A stretch of 44,319 nt of DNA, taken from assembly GCA_009903905.1 (NCBI GenBank), contig WYEI01000267.1, forward strand, positions 1-44,319, in the 5' to 3' direction. The notes beneath the pieces were generated by a model that had not been told where the DNA came from, ran no database searches, and saw nothing but the letters and a program-made list of their open reading frames with translations. Shown piece by piece: positions 22,942-31,202 of this stretch. How positions within the stretch are numbered: the first letter of the stretch is position 1; each line of letters starts with the position of its first letter. The DNA is from Pyrobaculum sp. Lineage in GTDB: Archaea; Thermoproteota; Thermoprotei; Thermoproteales; Thermoproteaceae. Position numbers and translations under genes: made by a program.

Positions 22942-24023
22942 AGACGAAGCACTTCGCGGGGCTTCATGAAGAGGATGTCCGCGGAGGTGACCAACTCCTC
23001 TGCCAGCTTGTCCTTGTCAAGCTCCGCAACCTCTGTAAGCCCCCCATCTCCCCTGTATACGTAATACAGCGTCACGTCTAGCCTGTCCCTCAGCAGAGAG
23101 ACCAGGATCGGGTTGTGTGTTGTAATTACCACATATCCCACCTCGCTGAACTTCGCTATGTATTTCACCAGGAGGTTGAAGAACTGGGGGAAGAGCTGTC
23201 CCTCCGGCTCCTCTAGCAGTACGACTGTCCTCCCCTCTAGGCCGTGGAGTTTCGTGAAGAAGATCGCCGAAGAGAGACCCACAAGGTTGTACAAGATACG
23301 AAACACCGAGTCGGAAATGGCGGAGGACTTCATGGCAACGTCGTTATCAAACACCACAACCCTCCCATCACCTAGCAACTTAACCTCTACCCGACTCAGC
23401 TCGGCCAACTCTGCGTTTACGTCTCTGATAACCTCCGGCTGTTTCATTGCTACAACGCCGAAGTTTTTCCCATCCTCCCGCAAAAGACCCTGCGGAGCTT
23501 CAACTTTGACACCATTAACCATGCTATTTATAACGTCGTCTTTAAACCTATCAAATCCATAAAGTCTCGCCACAACCTTCTCTCCGAGGACTTCAAGTAA
23601 TTTGCTAAACCGATCTGGATCAATCCCATATTCACGTGCACCATAAGAGAATAGGTAGAGAGAGCGGTCAGGAAGTTTGAAATACCTCGCAAATGGTACC
23701 TCGGTGTCGTTGAGTTCGAGGCGGAGACCTTGTTGGAAGTATATACGTAGCGATCGGCGCCACTCGCCGGTGCCTACGCTAATTTCGACGGTCTTTGTCA
23801 AGTCATAAAACGTAAAAAGATCGCTCACATCGTCGGTTCTGACTAGCCTAGATAGAGGCTCTCTGTCGACGTAGAACGCGTAGCGGTCGAGGTAGGTTGC
23901 AAGCGCTATGGCTTCTAGCACGTTGGATTTGCCGGCGGCGGGCGGGCCCAGCAGGACCGTGACTTTCCCCAGCTTCATTTGCACCTTTTCTATTGACTTG
24001 TAGTGGCTTATGGAGACCTCCAC
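22923..24023 (-). CDS. AAA15/OLD-like ABC-type ATPase
   Basis: A 366-residue ATPase of the SMC/OLD/RecF-like ABC class. The N-terminal VSISHYKSIEKVQMKLGKV is the usual entry strand, and Walker A is LLGPPAAGKSNVLEAI (25-40). A central insertion (about 55-220) lacks similarity that I can name. Near the C-terminus are the Walker B/D-loop VVLLEEPEGQLFPQFF and the switch His in VITTHNPILVSLL. There is no TOPRIM domain in this chain; the overlapping downstream gene appears to supply it. GTG 24023 is about 23 nt from TTTATAAGG (24041-24050). Codon use is visibly more AT-rich than in the neighbours (around 23450-23830), consistent with acquired defence genes. Confidence 0.85.
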   Translation of the reverse strand: MEVSISHYKSIEKVQMKLGKVTVLLGPPAAGKSNVLEAIALATYLDRYAFYVDREPLSRLVRTDDVSDLFTFYDLTKTVEISVGTGEWRRSLRIYFQQGLRLELNDTEVPFARYFKLPDRSLYLFSYGAREYGIDPDRFSKLLEVLGEKVVARLYGFDRFKDDVINSMVNGVKVEAPQGLLREDGKNFGVVAMKQPEVIRDVNAELAELSRVEVKLLGDGRVVVFDNDVAMKSSAISDSVFRILYNLVGLSSAIFFTKLHGLEGRTVVLLEEPEGQLFPQFFNLLVKYIAKFSEVGYVVITTHNPILVSLLRDRLDVTLYYVYRGDGGLTEVAELDKDKLAEELVTSADILFMKPREVLRLCRRAS

Positions 24024-24052
24024 GGCAATACGTGGTCTTCCTTATAAAGGTG

Positions 24053-25546
24053 TTACTGGGCGAACCTCTTCAACACCTTTGGTATCCTCGGTATCAAGTC
24101 AGACGCAGTGATGTGGTACCCCAGCTCCGCGGCGGCGTCTTCGCCGGCGAGTCCGTTGACGAAGGCGGCGACGGCGGCGGCCTCGAGGGGGTCTCTGGTC
24201 TTGGTTAGAAAAGCCGCAACAAGCCCCGTCAAGACGTCGCCCGTCCCGCCGACAGTCATGGCAGGGGTGCCGGTTGTGTTTATCTTAACTCGCCTCCCGT
24301 CTGAAACCACGTCGTACCGCCCCTTGAGCAGAACGACAGAATTCAGCCTGGCCGCCCACTCCCTCACCACCGCCGCCCTCTCCTCCAGCCCCCTCGGCGG
24401 CTCCACGCCGGTAAGGGCCTTAAACTCGCCGGCGTGCGGCGTGAAGACCACAACTCCCCGCGGCGCCTCGCCCCTAAGCGCCTTGATGGCGTCGGCGTCC
24501 ACCACAAGCGGCTTAACGCCGGCAAGCCTCCGGAAGAGCTCGCGGACGGCGTCGGGGGTTTCGCCCTCTACGCCGAGGCCAGGCCCCATGGCCACCACGT
24601 CGAACCTCTCCGCGAGGGCCGCAAGCTTCTCCACGTGTCTCAGCGATAGGCGGGGTCCCTCCAGCGGTATGGCGATTACGTCGGGGCTCTGGGCCTTGGC
24701 CGCCGTGGCGGCGGGATCAGGCGCCGCTATGACCGCCAGGTCGACGCCGGCGCGGAGGGCGGCGAGGGCCACGTAGACAGGCGCGCCGGAGTACTCAAGC
24801 GAGCCGCCGACGACTAACACCCTGCCGTGGTCTCCCTTCTTGCTGTCGGGCCGCCGGGATAAGTCGAGGTAGGCGAAGTCGCCGGGCCCCACCAACAGCT
24901 CGGCCTCAGGCGGTATGCCGATGGGCTCCACCACCAGCTCCCCCACGTACCTCCTCGCCGACTCCGTGAGAAGCCCCCTCTTCGGCTTGTGGAAGGTGAC
25001 GGTGAGGGCGGCCTTCACGGCCTTGTCCCTCACTTCCCCCGTGTCTGGGTCGAGGCCGCTGGGGATGTCCACGGCGACTTTAGGCGCCGGGGCTATGTTC
25101 ATGAGCTCTATGGCGGTGGCGTGGGGCTCCCTCAGAGCCCCCCGTATGCCGGTGCCCAACACCGCGTCGACAATCACATGGGCCCACATGAACCAGTCCT
25201 GAAGCGCCAAAAGCTCCAGGGGGGACTGCACGATCACCAGCTCCACGCCCCAGAGCCGCCTCACCGCCTCGTAGTTCAGCCGGGCCAGCTCCTCCCTGGG
25301 CTCCCCCAGCGCGATGACCCTCACCCTACGCCCAGCCGCGTGGAGGTGCCGCGCCGCCGCGTAGCCGTCTCCGCCGTTGTCCCCCGTGCCGCAGACCACA
25401 AGCACGTTGACGGCGTCGGGGAACCGCCTAACCACGTTCCGCGCCACGGCGGCCCCGGCGTTTTCCATAAGCAACAGCCGGGGCACCCCCAGCCACTCCG
25501 CGTTTCTGTCGGCGATATACATCTCAACAGACGAAATCCCCTCCAC
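24053..25546 (-). CDS. nnr: Bifunctional NAD(P)H-hydrate epimerase/dehydratase
   Basis: A 497-residue metabolite-repair enzyme that epimerises and dehydrates damaged NAD(P)HX. The N-terminal YjeF_N/NnrE half has NAEWLGVPRLLLMENAG and the VVCGTGDNGGDGYAAARHL motif. The C-terminal NnrD half (ribokinase fold, from about residue 215) has DHGRVLVVGGSLEYSGAP, AMGPGLG, VVDADAIKAL and the catalytic TVGGTGDVLTGLVAAFL. The dehydratase normally uses ADP in archaea. GTG 25546 is chosen because TTTATAAAT (25566-25574) is centred 24 nt upstream; the 16-codon longer frame would cross that box. The gene appears monocistronic. Confidence 0.95.
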   Translation of the reverse strand: MEGISSVEMYIADRNAEWLGVPRLLLMENAGAAVARNVVRRFPDAVNVLVVCGTGDNGGDGYAAARHLHAAGRRVRVIALGEPREELARLNYEAVRRLWGVELVIVQSPLELLALQDWFMWAHVIVDAVLGTGIRGALREPHATAIELMNIAPAPKVAVDIPSGLDPDTGEVRDKAVKAALTVTFHKPKRGLLTESARRYVGELVVEPIGIPPEAELLVGPGDFAYLDLSRRPDSKKGDHGRVLVVGGSLEYSGAPVYVALAALRAGVDLAVIAAPDPAATAAKAQSPDVIAIPLEGPRLSLRHVEKLAALAERFDVVAMGPGLGVEGETPDAVRELFRRLAGVKPLVVDADAIKALRGEAPRGVVVFTPHAGEFKALTGVEPPRGLEERAAVVREWAARLNSVVLLKGRYDVVSDGRRVKINTTGTPAMTVGGTGDVLTGLVAAFLTKTRDPLEAAAVAAFVNGLAGEDAAAELGYHITASDLIPRIPKVLKRFAQ

Positions 25547-25600
25547 GACACAAGAAACCACGCCATTTATAAATAAACACGCAACGGCGGACACCCGGGC

Positions 25601-26125
25601 CTAATCCCTATCGCCGCTGTCTCCCCGGCGCCTCGCGCGGGGCGTGAGGTATATGCGGCCGAAGGCGGCAACGCGCCACCTGTTGATCCGCCTCTGCATC
25701 CTCTCCCGAAGGGCGTAGCGCTCCTCAGGTGTGAGCTCCCGCTCCTCCGCTTCGGGCGCCTCGGCTTCGCGGAGCCCAATGCGGTACAACATAAGCGTGG
25801 AGCCGACCGCAGAGACCACGGCCGCCGCGTTTAGCAACGTTAGGTAGATGTCGAGGGGGTCCCTTAGCCACATGTCAAGGCTCTCCGCCAGTAATCTCGC
25901 CCAGAAGCCCGAAAATATGACGACGCTTGGGTTGACGGCTTTCTCTAGTTTTTTGTCTGTGAGGCCCCGTCTGGCGGCGTCGCTGAGGATGACGGCGACG
26001 GGGGCGGCGGCGATGGCGAAGGCCAGCGCCGCAGATGCCGGCGAGGCCCTGCCCACTGCCACCGGCATCGCTACAAACAGCGCTGTGAATGCGAAAGACA
26101 CGGCCGCCACCTTTTTCAGCTTCAC
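25601..26125 (-). CDS. Membrane protein of unknown function
   Basis: Not recognised. A 174-residue protein with about four hydrophobic segments: VAAVSFAFTALFVAMPVAV, SAALAFAIAAAPVAVIL, VVIFSGFWARLLAES and YLTLLNAAAVVSAVGSTLML. A charged cytoplasmic tail follows (EAEERELTPEERYALRERM, then Arg-rich to the end). GTG 26125 overlaps the stop of the upstream gene as GTGA, so the two unknown genes form an operon and probably cooperate. The tail is strongly basic at its end (TPRARRRG), which might contact nucleic acid or lipid. Confidence 0.6.
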   Translation of the reverse strand: MKLKKVAAVSFAFTALFVAMPVAVGRASPASAALAFAIAAAPVAVILSDAARRGLTDKKLEKAVNPSVVIFSGFWARLLAESLDMWLRDPLDIYLTLLNAAAVVSAVGSTLMLYRIGLREAEAPEAEERELTPEERYALRERMQRRINRWRVAAFGRIYLTPRARRRGDSGDRD

Positions 26126-27003
26126 GGAGGCCTTTGGGTGTTACTTTTTCTGAGGACGCCTCGTTTGAGGAGTTCGGCTGTTGCCCACCGAGATAGGTAG
26201 AGCTTGCCGTCTTGCTGGGGGATTTCGTCTTCGGCGTCTAGGTAGTCGAGCAACGTGGCGGCGTCTACCCCCTTGACCACGGCGACTTTCCAGTACTCGC
26301 CGAGGGCGTACAGCTCCACCTCCGCCTCGGCATCCTCCAGTTGCGCCACGTATGTGCCTAGGCGGCGCATCTCCAGCTCCTCCATGAAGTCGGGCGGCAT
26401 GACGTCCCAGCCAGCCAACACGCCGTTGCCTATCACCAGCTGTAGCCAGCCGCCGGGGACCTCCACCTGCGTCCCCACCGTACGGGGGATGTACAGCTCT
26501 GCAAACCGCCTGTAGAGGCGGAGCGGCACGTAGACCGCCCTTTTCCGCGGGTCGTAGATCTGCGACACGAAGGTCTTCACCACCTGGGCGACCCCCTTCT
26601 TCATCTGTCTGAAGTTGAGGGAGACGTCGAGGAGCCGTGTGAGGAAACCCCCGCCAGCCCTGACCACGCGTCCTCTGGCCTCCGCCGGGGCGATGACGGA
26701 TATGTGCGAAGCGGCCTCCCTAGCCTCTCCCGGCGTGGGCATCTTAAGTACGGCGTACTTCCCGAAGTGCTCCACGATGAGCTCCCCGACGAGGTACACC
26801 AGCTCCAGGGGTTCCCCCTCCAGCTTATCCACAATTGCGGCGTAGCCCGCGGCGAAGGCCACCGCCTGCCGCCCAGCCAGCACTATACGGACTCTGTCTC
26901 CCGACTCGACGACGCTGTAGCTAAACCCCAGCCTATCCAGCAGAGACCTGGCAGACGCCGCCTCCTCCCTGGCTAAGTTGATCTCCACCAGGACGTTCTC
27001 CAT
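26122..27003 (-). CDS. Conserved-looking protein of unknown function
   Basis: Not recognised. A 293-residue soluble protein without membrane segments or obvious nucleotide-binding motifs. It has alternating charged/hydrophobic strands at the N-terminus (VRIVLAGRQAVAFAAGYAA) and a mixed alpha/beta centre (KRAVYVPLRLYRRFAELYIP, RTVGTQVEVPGGWLQLVIGN). The C-terminal YLSRWATAELLKRGVLRK looks like a small DNA-binding or PCNA/primase-type helix. ATG 27003 is preferred over ATG 27009 because the TATA element (TTTTTAA, 27022-27028) is centred about 23 nt upstream. It is divergent from an M16 peptidase and overlaps a membrane-protein gene downstream. Confidence 0.6.
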   Translation of the reverse strand: MENVLVEINLAREEAASARSLLDRLGFSYSVVESGDRVRIVLAGRQAVAFAAGYAAIVDKLEGEPLELVYLVGELIVEHFGKYAVLKMPTPGEAREAASHISVIAPAEARGRVVRAGGGFLTRLLDVSLNFRQMKKGVAQVVKTFVSQIYDPRKRAVYVPLRLYRRFAELYIPRTVGTQVEVPGGWLQLVIGNGVLAGWDVMPPDFMEELEMRRLGTYVAQLEDAEAEVELYALGEYWKVAVVKGVDAATLLDYLDAEDEIPQQDGKLYLSRWATAELLKRGVLRKSNTQRPP

Positions 27004-27020
27004 ACACATCTACAAGTCCT

Positions 27021-27038
27021 GTTTTTAAGTTCATATAG
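27021..27038. promoter_or_regulatory. Adjacent divergent TATA boxes
   Basis: GTTTTTAAGT (27021-27030) serves the minus gene at 27003, and CATATAG (27032-27038) serves the plus M16 peptidase gene at GTG 27057, each about 23 nt from its start. The boxes are separated by only a few bases. Confidence 0.6.
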
Positions 27039-27056
27039 TGGGGTCTTCCGCCCTCT

Positions 27057-28223
27057 GTGGAGACTGTGAAGCTGGACAACGGGGTTACCGTGGTGCTGGA
27101 CCGCTTCGAGTCGCCTACCGCGGCTGTGGTGGTGGCTGTGGGGGTCGGCTCGCTGTATGAGGAGAGGCGGCTGAGGGGCATCACGCATCTGCTGGAGCAC
27201 ATGTTGTTCCGCGTCCCGGGGTTCGACGTAGATGAGGCGGTGGAGTCGCTTGGGGGCTCCAACAACGCCTACACCCAGCGGGATCTCCTGGTGCTGACCC
27301 TGGAGGCGGTGTCGGAGTCGGCCCCGGCGCTGGTGGAGCTGGCTCACAGGCTTTATGTCAACGGGAGATACGACGAGGGGGACCTCCTCCGCGAGAGAGA
27401 CGTGGTTCTTTCTGAGCTGAGGCAGGTGAGGGAGGACCCATCGGCGCGGGTGGGGGAGCTGGGCGTCCGGGCGCTCTTCGGCGAGTCGGACTGGGGCGAC
27501 CCCGTGGGCGGCACCCCCGAGACCGTCTCCTCCATCACGCTGAAGGATCTCGTGGAGTTTAAGGAGAGGTGGTTCACGCCGGATAACACGGCGGTGGTGC
27601 TCTCCGGCGGCTTTGGCGGAGATGCGGTTAAACGCGTTGCGGAGCTCTTCGGCGGGCTTGAAGGGAAGGCGCCGACGAAGAGGAGGCCGTCGGCGGCGCC
27701 GGGGCCGGGGCGTATAGTCGAGGAGCGGGAGGTAGACGGCGTGTACTACGCCAAGGCCCTCCGGCTCTCTGCAGACGACCCAGCCGCCGTCTACGCTTGG
27801 TTATACGGCGCCGCCTTCCATCTGGAGACCGGCACCAAGTCCATCCTTTTCCACGTCTTGCGGACGGGGGGCGTGGCGTATTCCTATTACGTGGATTATG
27901 ACGTGGTGGGAGACACGGGGTACCTGGAGGTGGTGGTGGAGTCTGCCCGGTCGCTGGAGGAGGCGCGGCGGGCCGTGGAGGAGGCGTTGAAGCCGAGGGA
28001 GCCGCCGCCGTATAGGCTGAGGTTTTTCGAGTATGTTTGGCGGTTGGAGTGGCGGAGCGCGGTCAACAGAGCCGTGGCTGTGGCGGAGTACTTGGCGAAG
28101 GGGGGCAGGCCTGAGGCGGCGGCTGAGGCCTTTAGGAAGGCGGCTGAGGGGGGCACGGCGTGGATGCCGCCTTATGTGGCGGGGGAGGCGGAGGCGGCTG
28201 TCTTGCCAGAAAACTATAAATAG
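27057..28223 (+). CDS. M16-family zinc metallopeptidase
   Basis: A 388-residue peptidase of the insulinase/processing-peptidase family. The inverted zinc motif HxxEH is seen as THLLEHMLF (His44, Glu47, His48); the third ligand is expected near Glu120 in RERDVVLSELRQ. The typical SNNAYTQRDLLVL strand, with substrate-binding Asn-Ala, follows the active site. The C-terminal half is the degenerate M16_C domain, including RTGGVAYSYYVDYDVVGDTG. With 388 residues it is a single M16 unit, which usually dimerises into a clamshell. The next gene starts 18 nt downstream with its own TATA box inside this gene's last codons. Confidence 0.9.
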   Translation: METVKLDNGVTVVLDRFESPTAAVVVAVGVGSLYEERRLRGITHLLEHMLFRVPGFDVDEAVESLGGSNNAYTQRDLLVLTLEAVSESAPALVELAHRLYVNGRYDEGDLLRERDVVLSELRQVREDPSARVGELGVRALFGESDWGDPVGGTPETVSSITLKDLVEFKERWFTPDNTAVVLSGGFGGDAVKRVAELFGGLEGKAPTKRRPSAAPGPGRIVEEREVDGVYYAKALRLSADDPAAVYAWLYGAAFHLETGTKSILFHVLRTGGVAYSYYVDYDVVGDTGYLEVVVESARSLEEARRAVEEALKPREPPPYRLRFFEYVWRLEWRSAVNRAVAVAEYLAKGGRPEAAAEAFRKAAEGGTAWMPPYVAGEAEAAVLPENYK

Positions 28224-28241
28224 TGGACAATTCTCCAGCTT

Positions 28242-29543
28242 ATGAACAAGCTTACGACCGCAGTAGCGGCCGCCGCGCTCCTCTTGGCGGCCGCCGCAGT
28301 TGCATCTGCGTATCAAGCCGTCTCGACGGCGCAGACCATTTCAAGCCAGCTGGCTCAGCTTCAGAAAAGCCTTGACGAGGTTGCCCGCGACGTCGGGGGC
28401 CTCCGTGGGGATGTACAGGCGCTTAGGTCGACGGTGGCTTCTGTGAACAAGACGGCGTCGGAGGCGTACGCGGAGGCGCGGCTTCTGGCCCAGGTGGCGT
28501 CGCGGACGGCGGGTTCGCTTACGGTGAGGTACGCCAAGCTCTTTGCCGCGTCGTATGAGGGGGATGTATACGTCGTCACAGACGCCTTGGGGAGGAGGGT
28601 GTTGGCGGTGCCGCGGGGTCTGCCGCAGGATCTCGCCGCGTATTACCGGGAGAAATACAAGCCGGAGGTGGTGGTGGAGTACCCCGTCAGGAGGGCGGTC
28701 TTCATGTCGTCAACAGCCGTCGCCATGGCCTACCGCCTCTACGCAGAGACGGGCCGCGCAGATGTGTTGAGGTCTATCGCGGGGATCATGTGGGGCCGCG
28801 AGTACGATTGGTATCTGCCTGAGGTGAAGGCGCTTCTGGAAAACGGGACGATAGCCGACGTGGGCCCCGCCTACTCGCCTAATTTCGAGAGGATCGCCGC
28901 GTTGAGACCAGACGTGGTCTTTGTCTACTTCTACCCAGGCCCCTACGGAACCGAGGCGGTGATTAACAGACTGGCGCAGATGGGCATCCCCTACGTCGTG
29001 GTGAACGAGTTCCAGGAGGTGTCCCCCCTCGGCAGGGCCGAGTGGATTAAGTTCATCGCGGTCTTCTTCAACGCCACGAAAGACGCCGGGAGGATCTTCG
29101 ACTCGGTGGAGGCCAGGTGGAACTCCCTCGTGTCGCTGGTGGCCGACCTGGAGAGGCCGAGGGTGGCGTGGTTCATAATCTTCGGCGGGGTGCTGTATCC
29201 GGCGGGCTCCGGCGCCAGGGAGCTGATACGCCTAGCCGGCGGGAGGTATGCATACGCCAACTACAGCAAGGTAGACCTGGAGGTGGTCCTCAGACATAGA
29301 AACGACGTGGACATCCTCATCTGGTCGGGCTACGGCCCCTCCTCGATAGGAGATGTACTTAAGATCGAGCCGAGACTTAAGGAGCTGAGGCCGGTCATCT
29401 TGGGCAGGGTCTACGCCTACAGCCCCGCCTTTTACCAGCTGGCCAACTCCTATCCGGACCGTCTATTGGAGGAGCTCGTGTGGATACTGCACCCAGAAGC
29501 GTTGCCGCCGGGCAACTTCACGCTGTTTGTGCATCTGCGGTGA
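28242..29543 (+). CDS. Metal-chelate ABC transporter substrate-binding protein (FhuD/BtuF type)
   Basis: A 433-residue extracellular binding protein. Residues 1-24 are a signal anchor; residues about 25-90 form a predicted coiled-coil stalk (heptad-like SSQLAQLQKSLDEVARDVGG, LRGDVQALRSTVASVNKTAS), an unusual spacer for this family. The globular Peripla_BP_2 domain follows, with RRAVFMSSTAVAMAYRLYA, IAALRPDVVFVYFYPGPYG and GIPYVVVNEF. Ligands of this class are ferric siderophores, heme or cobalamin; the sequence does not decide. ATG 28242 is about 24 nt after ACTATAAATAG (28212-28222), placed at the end of the peptidase gene. It overlaps the permease start as GTGA. Confidence 0.88.
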   Translation: MNKLTTAVAAAALLLAAAAVASAYQAVSTAQTISSQLAQLQKSLDEVARDVGGLRGDVQALRSTVASVNKTASEAYAEARLLAQVASRTAGSLTVRYAKLFAASYEGDVYVVTDALGRRVLAVPRGLPQDLAAYYREKYKPEVVVEYPVRRAVFMSSTAVAMAYRLYAETGRADVLRSIAGIMWGREYDWYLPEVKALLENGTIADVGPAYSPNFERIAALRPDVVFVYFYPGPYGTEAVINRLAQMGIPYVVVNEFQEVSPLGRAEWIKFIAVFFNATKDAGRIFDSVEARWNSLVSLVADLERPRVAWFIIFGGVLYPAGSGARELIRLAGGRYAYANYSKVDLEVVLRHRNDVDILIWSGYGPSSIGDVLKIEPRLKELRPVILGRVYAYSPAFYQLANSYPDRLLEELVWILHPEALPPGNFTLFVHLR

Positions 29544-30463
29544 GGCGGCTTCTGCTCCTCGTAATTCCACTACTTTTTTCCGCCGCAGTTCTGCTGGGGC
29601 CAGCCGGCTTAGACCCTCACATCATCGAGACGGTTAGGCTTCCCCGTGCCCTCGGCGCCGTGGTGGGCGGCGTTTTGCTCAGCGTGTCCGGCCTCCTCCT
29701 CCAGACCGCGCTGAGGAACCCCCTGGCGGACCCCTACGTGCTGGGGGTCAGCGGCGTCGCCGTCCTCGCGGCTCTGGGGTCGTACCTCCTGTGGAGGCTG
29801 TGGGGCCTTCCGTACCTCGGCTTCCTCCTCGGCGCATTGCTGGGCGCCGCCGCCGCGACAGCCGCCTTGCTCCTCCTCGCGAGGAGGGCGGGGATGCTCG
29901 TCGTGCTTATGGCGGGCGTCCTCCTCTCCTACGCCGCGTCCTCCGCGCTTCAGCTGGCGTTGCTGGCCCTCCCGCCGGAGGAGCTGGGCTACATATACGT
30001 GGGTCTCCAGGGGAGCTTCGCCGCCTACCCAGCCGGCGTGTGGGGGTACGTAATAGCCGCGGCGGCGCTTGTCCTGGTCTTGTTTGTCTATTTCAACTCG
30101 CGCCACGTGGCGGCGCTTCTACACGGCGAGGAGGCGGCGGCGGGGCTGGGGGTGGACGTGAAGAAAGCCGTCGTCTACGTCGTCGGCGCGGCCTCGGCGG
30201 GCGTCGGAGTCGCCGTGGCCTCCGTGGGGCCTGTGGGGTTCGTCGGCCTGCTGGCCCCCCACATGGCGCGTTGGGTAGCGGGACGCCAGAGGGCAGATCT
30301 GGTGCTTCTGGAGACGGCGGGGCTCGGCGCCGCCCTTGCCCTCGCGGCCGACCTAGCGACTAGGCTCCTTCTGCCCCGCGAGCTACCGGTCAACGTGGTG
30401 TTGTCTCTCGTGGGGGCTCCCGCGGCTGGCTGGCTTCTGTGGAGGTATGTACGTAAGATTTGA
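29540..30463 (+). CDS. FecCD/BtuC-type ABC permease
   Basis: A 307-residue membrane protein with about nine helices. Family motifs are RLPRALGAVVGGVLLSVSGL, LQTALRNPLADPYVLGVSG near residue 65, and the cytoplasmic coupling/terminal motif GPVGFVGLLAPHMARWVAG near residue 235. It is somewhat shorter than the bacterial average of about 330. GTG 29540 is chosen because it overlaps the binding-protein stop as GTGA, the usual junction here; a start 20 codons earlier would add a non-hydrophobic stretch antiphase to the binding-protein gene. The ATPase gene overlaps the 3' end by 17 nt. Confidence 0.92.
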   Translation: MRRLLLLVIPLLFSAAVLLGPAGLDPHIIETVRLPRALGAVVGGVLLSVSGLLLQTALRNPLADPYVLGVSGVAVLAALGSYLLWRLWGLPYLGFLLGALLGAAAATAALLLLARRAGMLVVLMAGVLLSYAASSALQLALLALPPEELGYIYVGLQGSFAAYPAGVWGYVIAAAALVLVLFVYFNSRHVAALLHGEEAAAGLGVDVKKAVVYVVGAASAGVGVAVASVGPVGFVGLLAPHMARWVAGRQRADLVLLETAGLGAALALAADLATRLLLPRELPVNVVLSLVGAPAAGWLLWRYVRKI

Positions 30464-31091
30464 CGTTGTCAAGAAGCTGGGCGACTTCGTCCTTGAGGCG
30501 GCCGGCGAGCTGGGGGAGGGGCTGACCTGCGTGGTTGGGCCCAACGGGTCGGGCAAAACCACCCTACTCAAGATCTTGGCGGGCCTCTTGAGGCCCGACC
30601 GCGGCTGGGTGGAGCACGTCGGCGTCAAGGCGAAGGTATACGTGGGGGAGCTCCATGTGCCGCTTGACGCGGCGGCGGTGGAGGTAGCGCTGGCGGGGAG
30701 ATCCCGCTTCTCCCCAACGCCGGTGAGGAGGGAGGACGTGGAGGCGGCGAGGCGCTACATGCGCCTCCTGGAGGTTGAGGACCTCGCGGAGAGGAGGTGG
30801 CGGACCCTCAGCGGGGGTCAGAGGCAGAGGGTTGTCATCGCGGCGGCGCTTGCGGCGGAGGCGGACCTCCTCCTCCTCGACGAGCCTCTCGCCAACCTAC
30901 ACGGCGACTGGCGGGGCCGCGTCATGAAAACGCTCGCCGACTACGCAACCGGGAGGATAGTCGTCGTCACCACCCACCACGGCGACGTCTTGAAGTGTTG
31001 CCGCGCCTTGATTGCGCTTAGGGAGGGGAGGGTGGCGTGGCGCGGGAACCCCCAGCAATACGCCGAACCGCTAGACAGAGCTTGCGGCTAG
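30447..31091 (+). CDS. ABC transporter ATPase of the metal-chelate importer
   Basis: A 214-residue minimal ABC ATPase, shorter than the typical 250 of FecE/BtuD because the C-terminal extension is absent. Walker A is GPNGSGKTTL (31-40), the signature LSGGQRQR (about 123-130), Walker B DLLLLDEPL, and the switch His is in TTHH. The Q-loop is degenerate (VYVGELHVPL has no Gln), which is uncommon and may affect coupling. It is read from ATG 30447 inside the end of the permease gene, closing the three-gene operon. Confidence 0.9.
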   Translation: MYVRFDVVKKLGDFVLEAAGELGEGLTCVVGPNGSGKTTLLKILAGLLRPDRGWVEHVGVKAKVYVGELHVPLDAAAVEVALAGRSRFSPTPVRREDVEAARRYMRLLEVEDLAERRWRTLSGGQRQRVVIAAALAAEADLLLLDEPLANLHGDWRGRVMKTLADYATGRIVVVTTHHGDVLKCCRALIALREGRVAWRGNPQQYAEPLDRACG

Positions 31092-31202
31092 GCCGTCTCC
31101 GGCGGGCGCTGTGCCGCATCAGCCGTTGCGTACTTTTCACTGCTTGTACGTGGATTGGGATGCGGCGGAGAAAAATTAATATACATATGCTCATCGTCGG
31201 GC

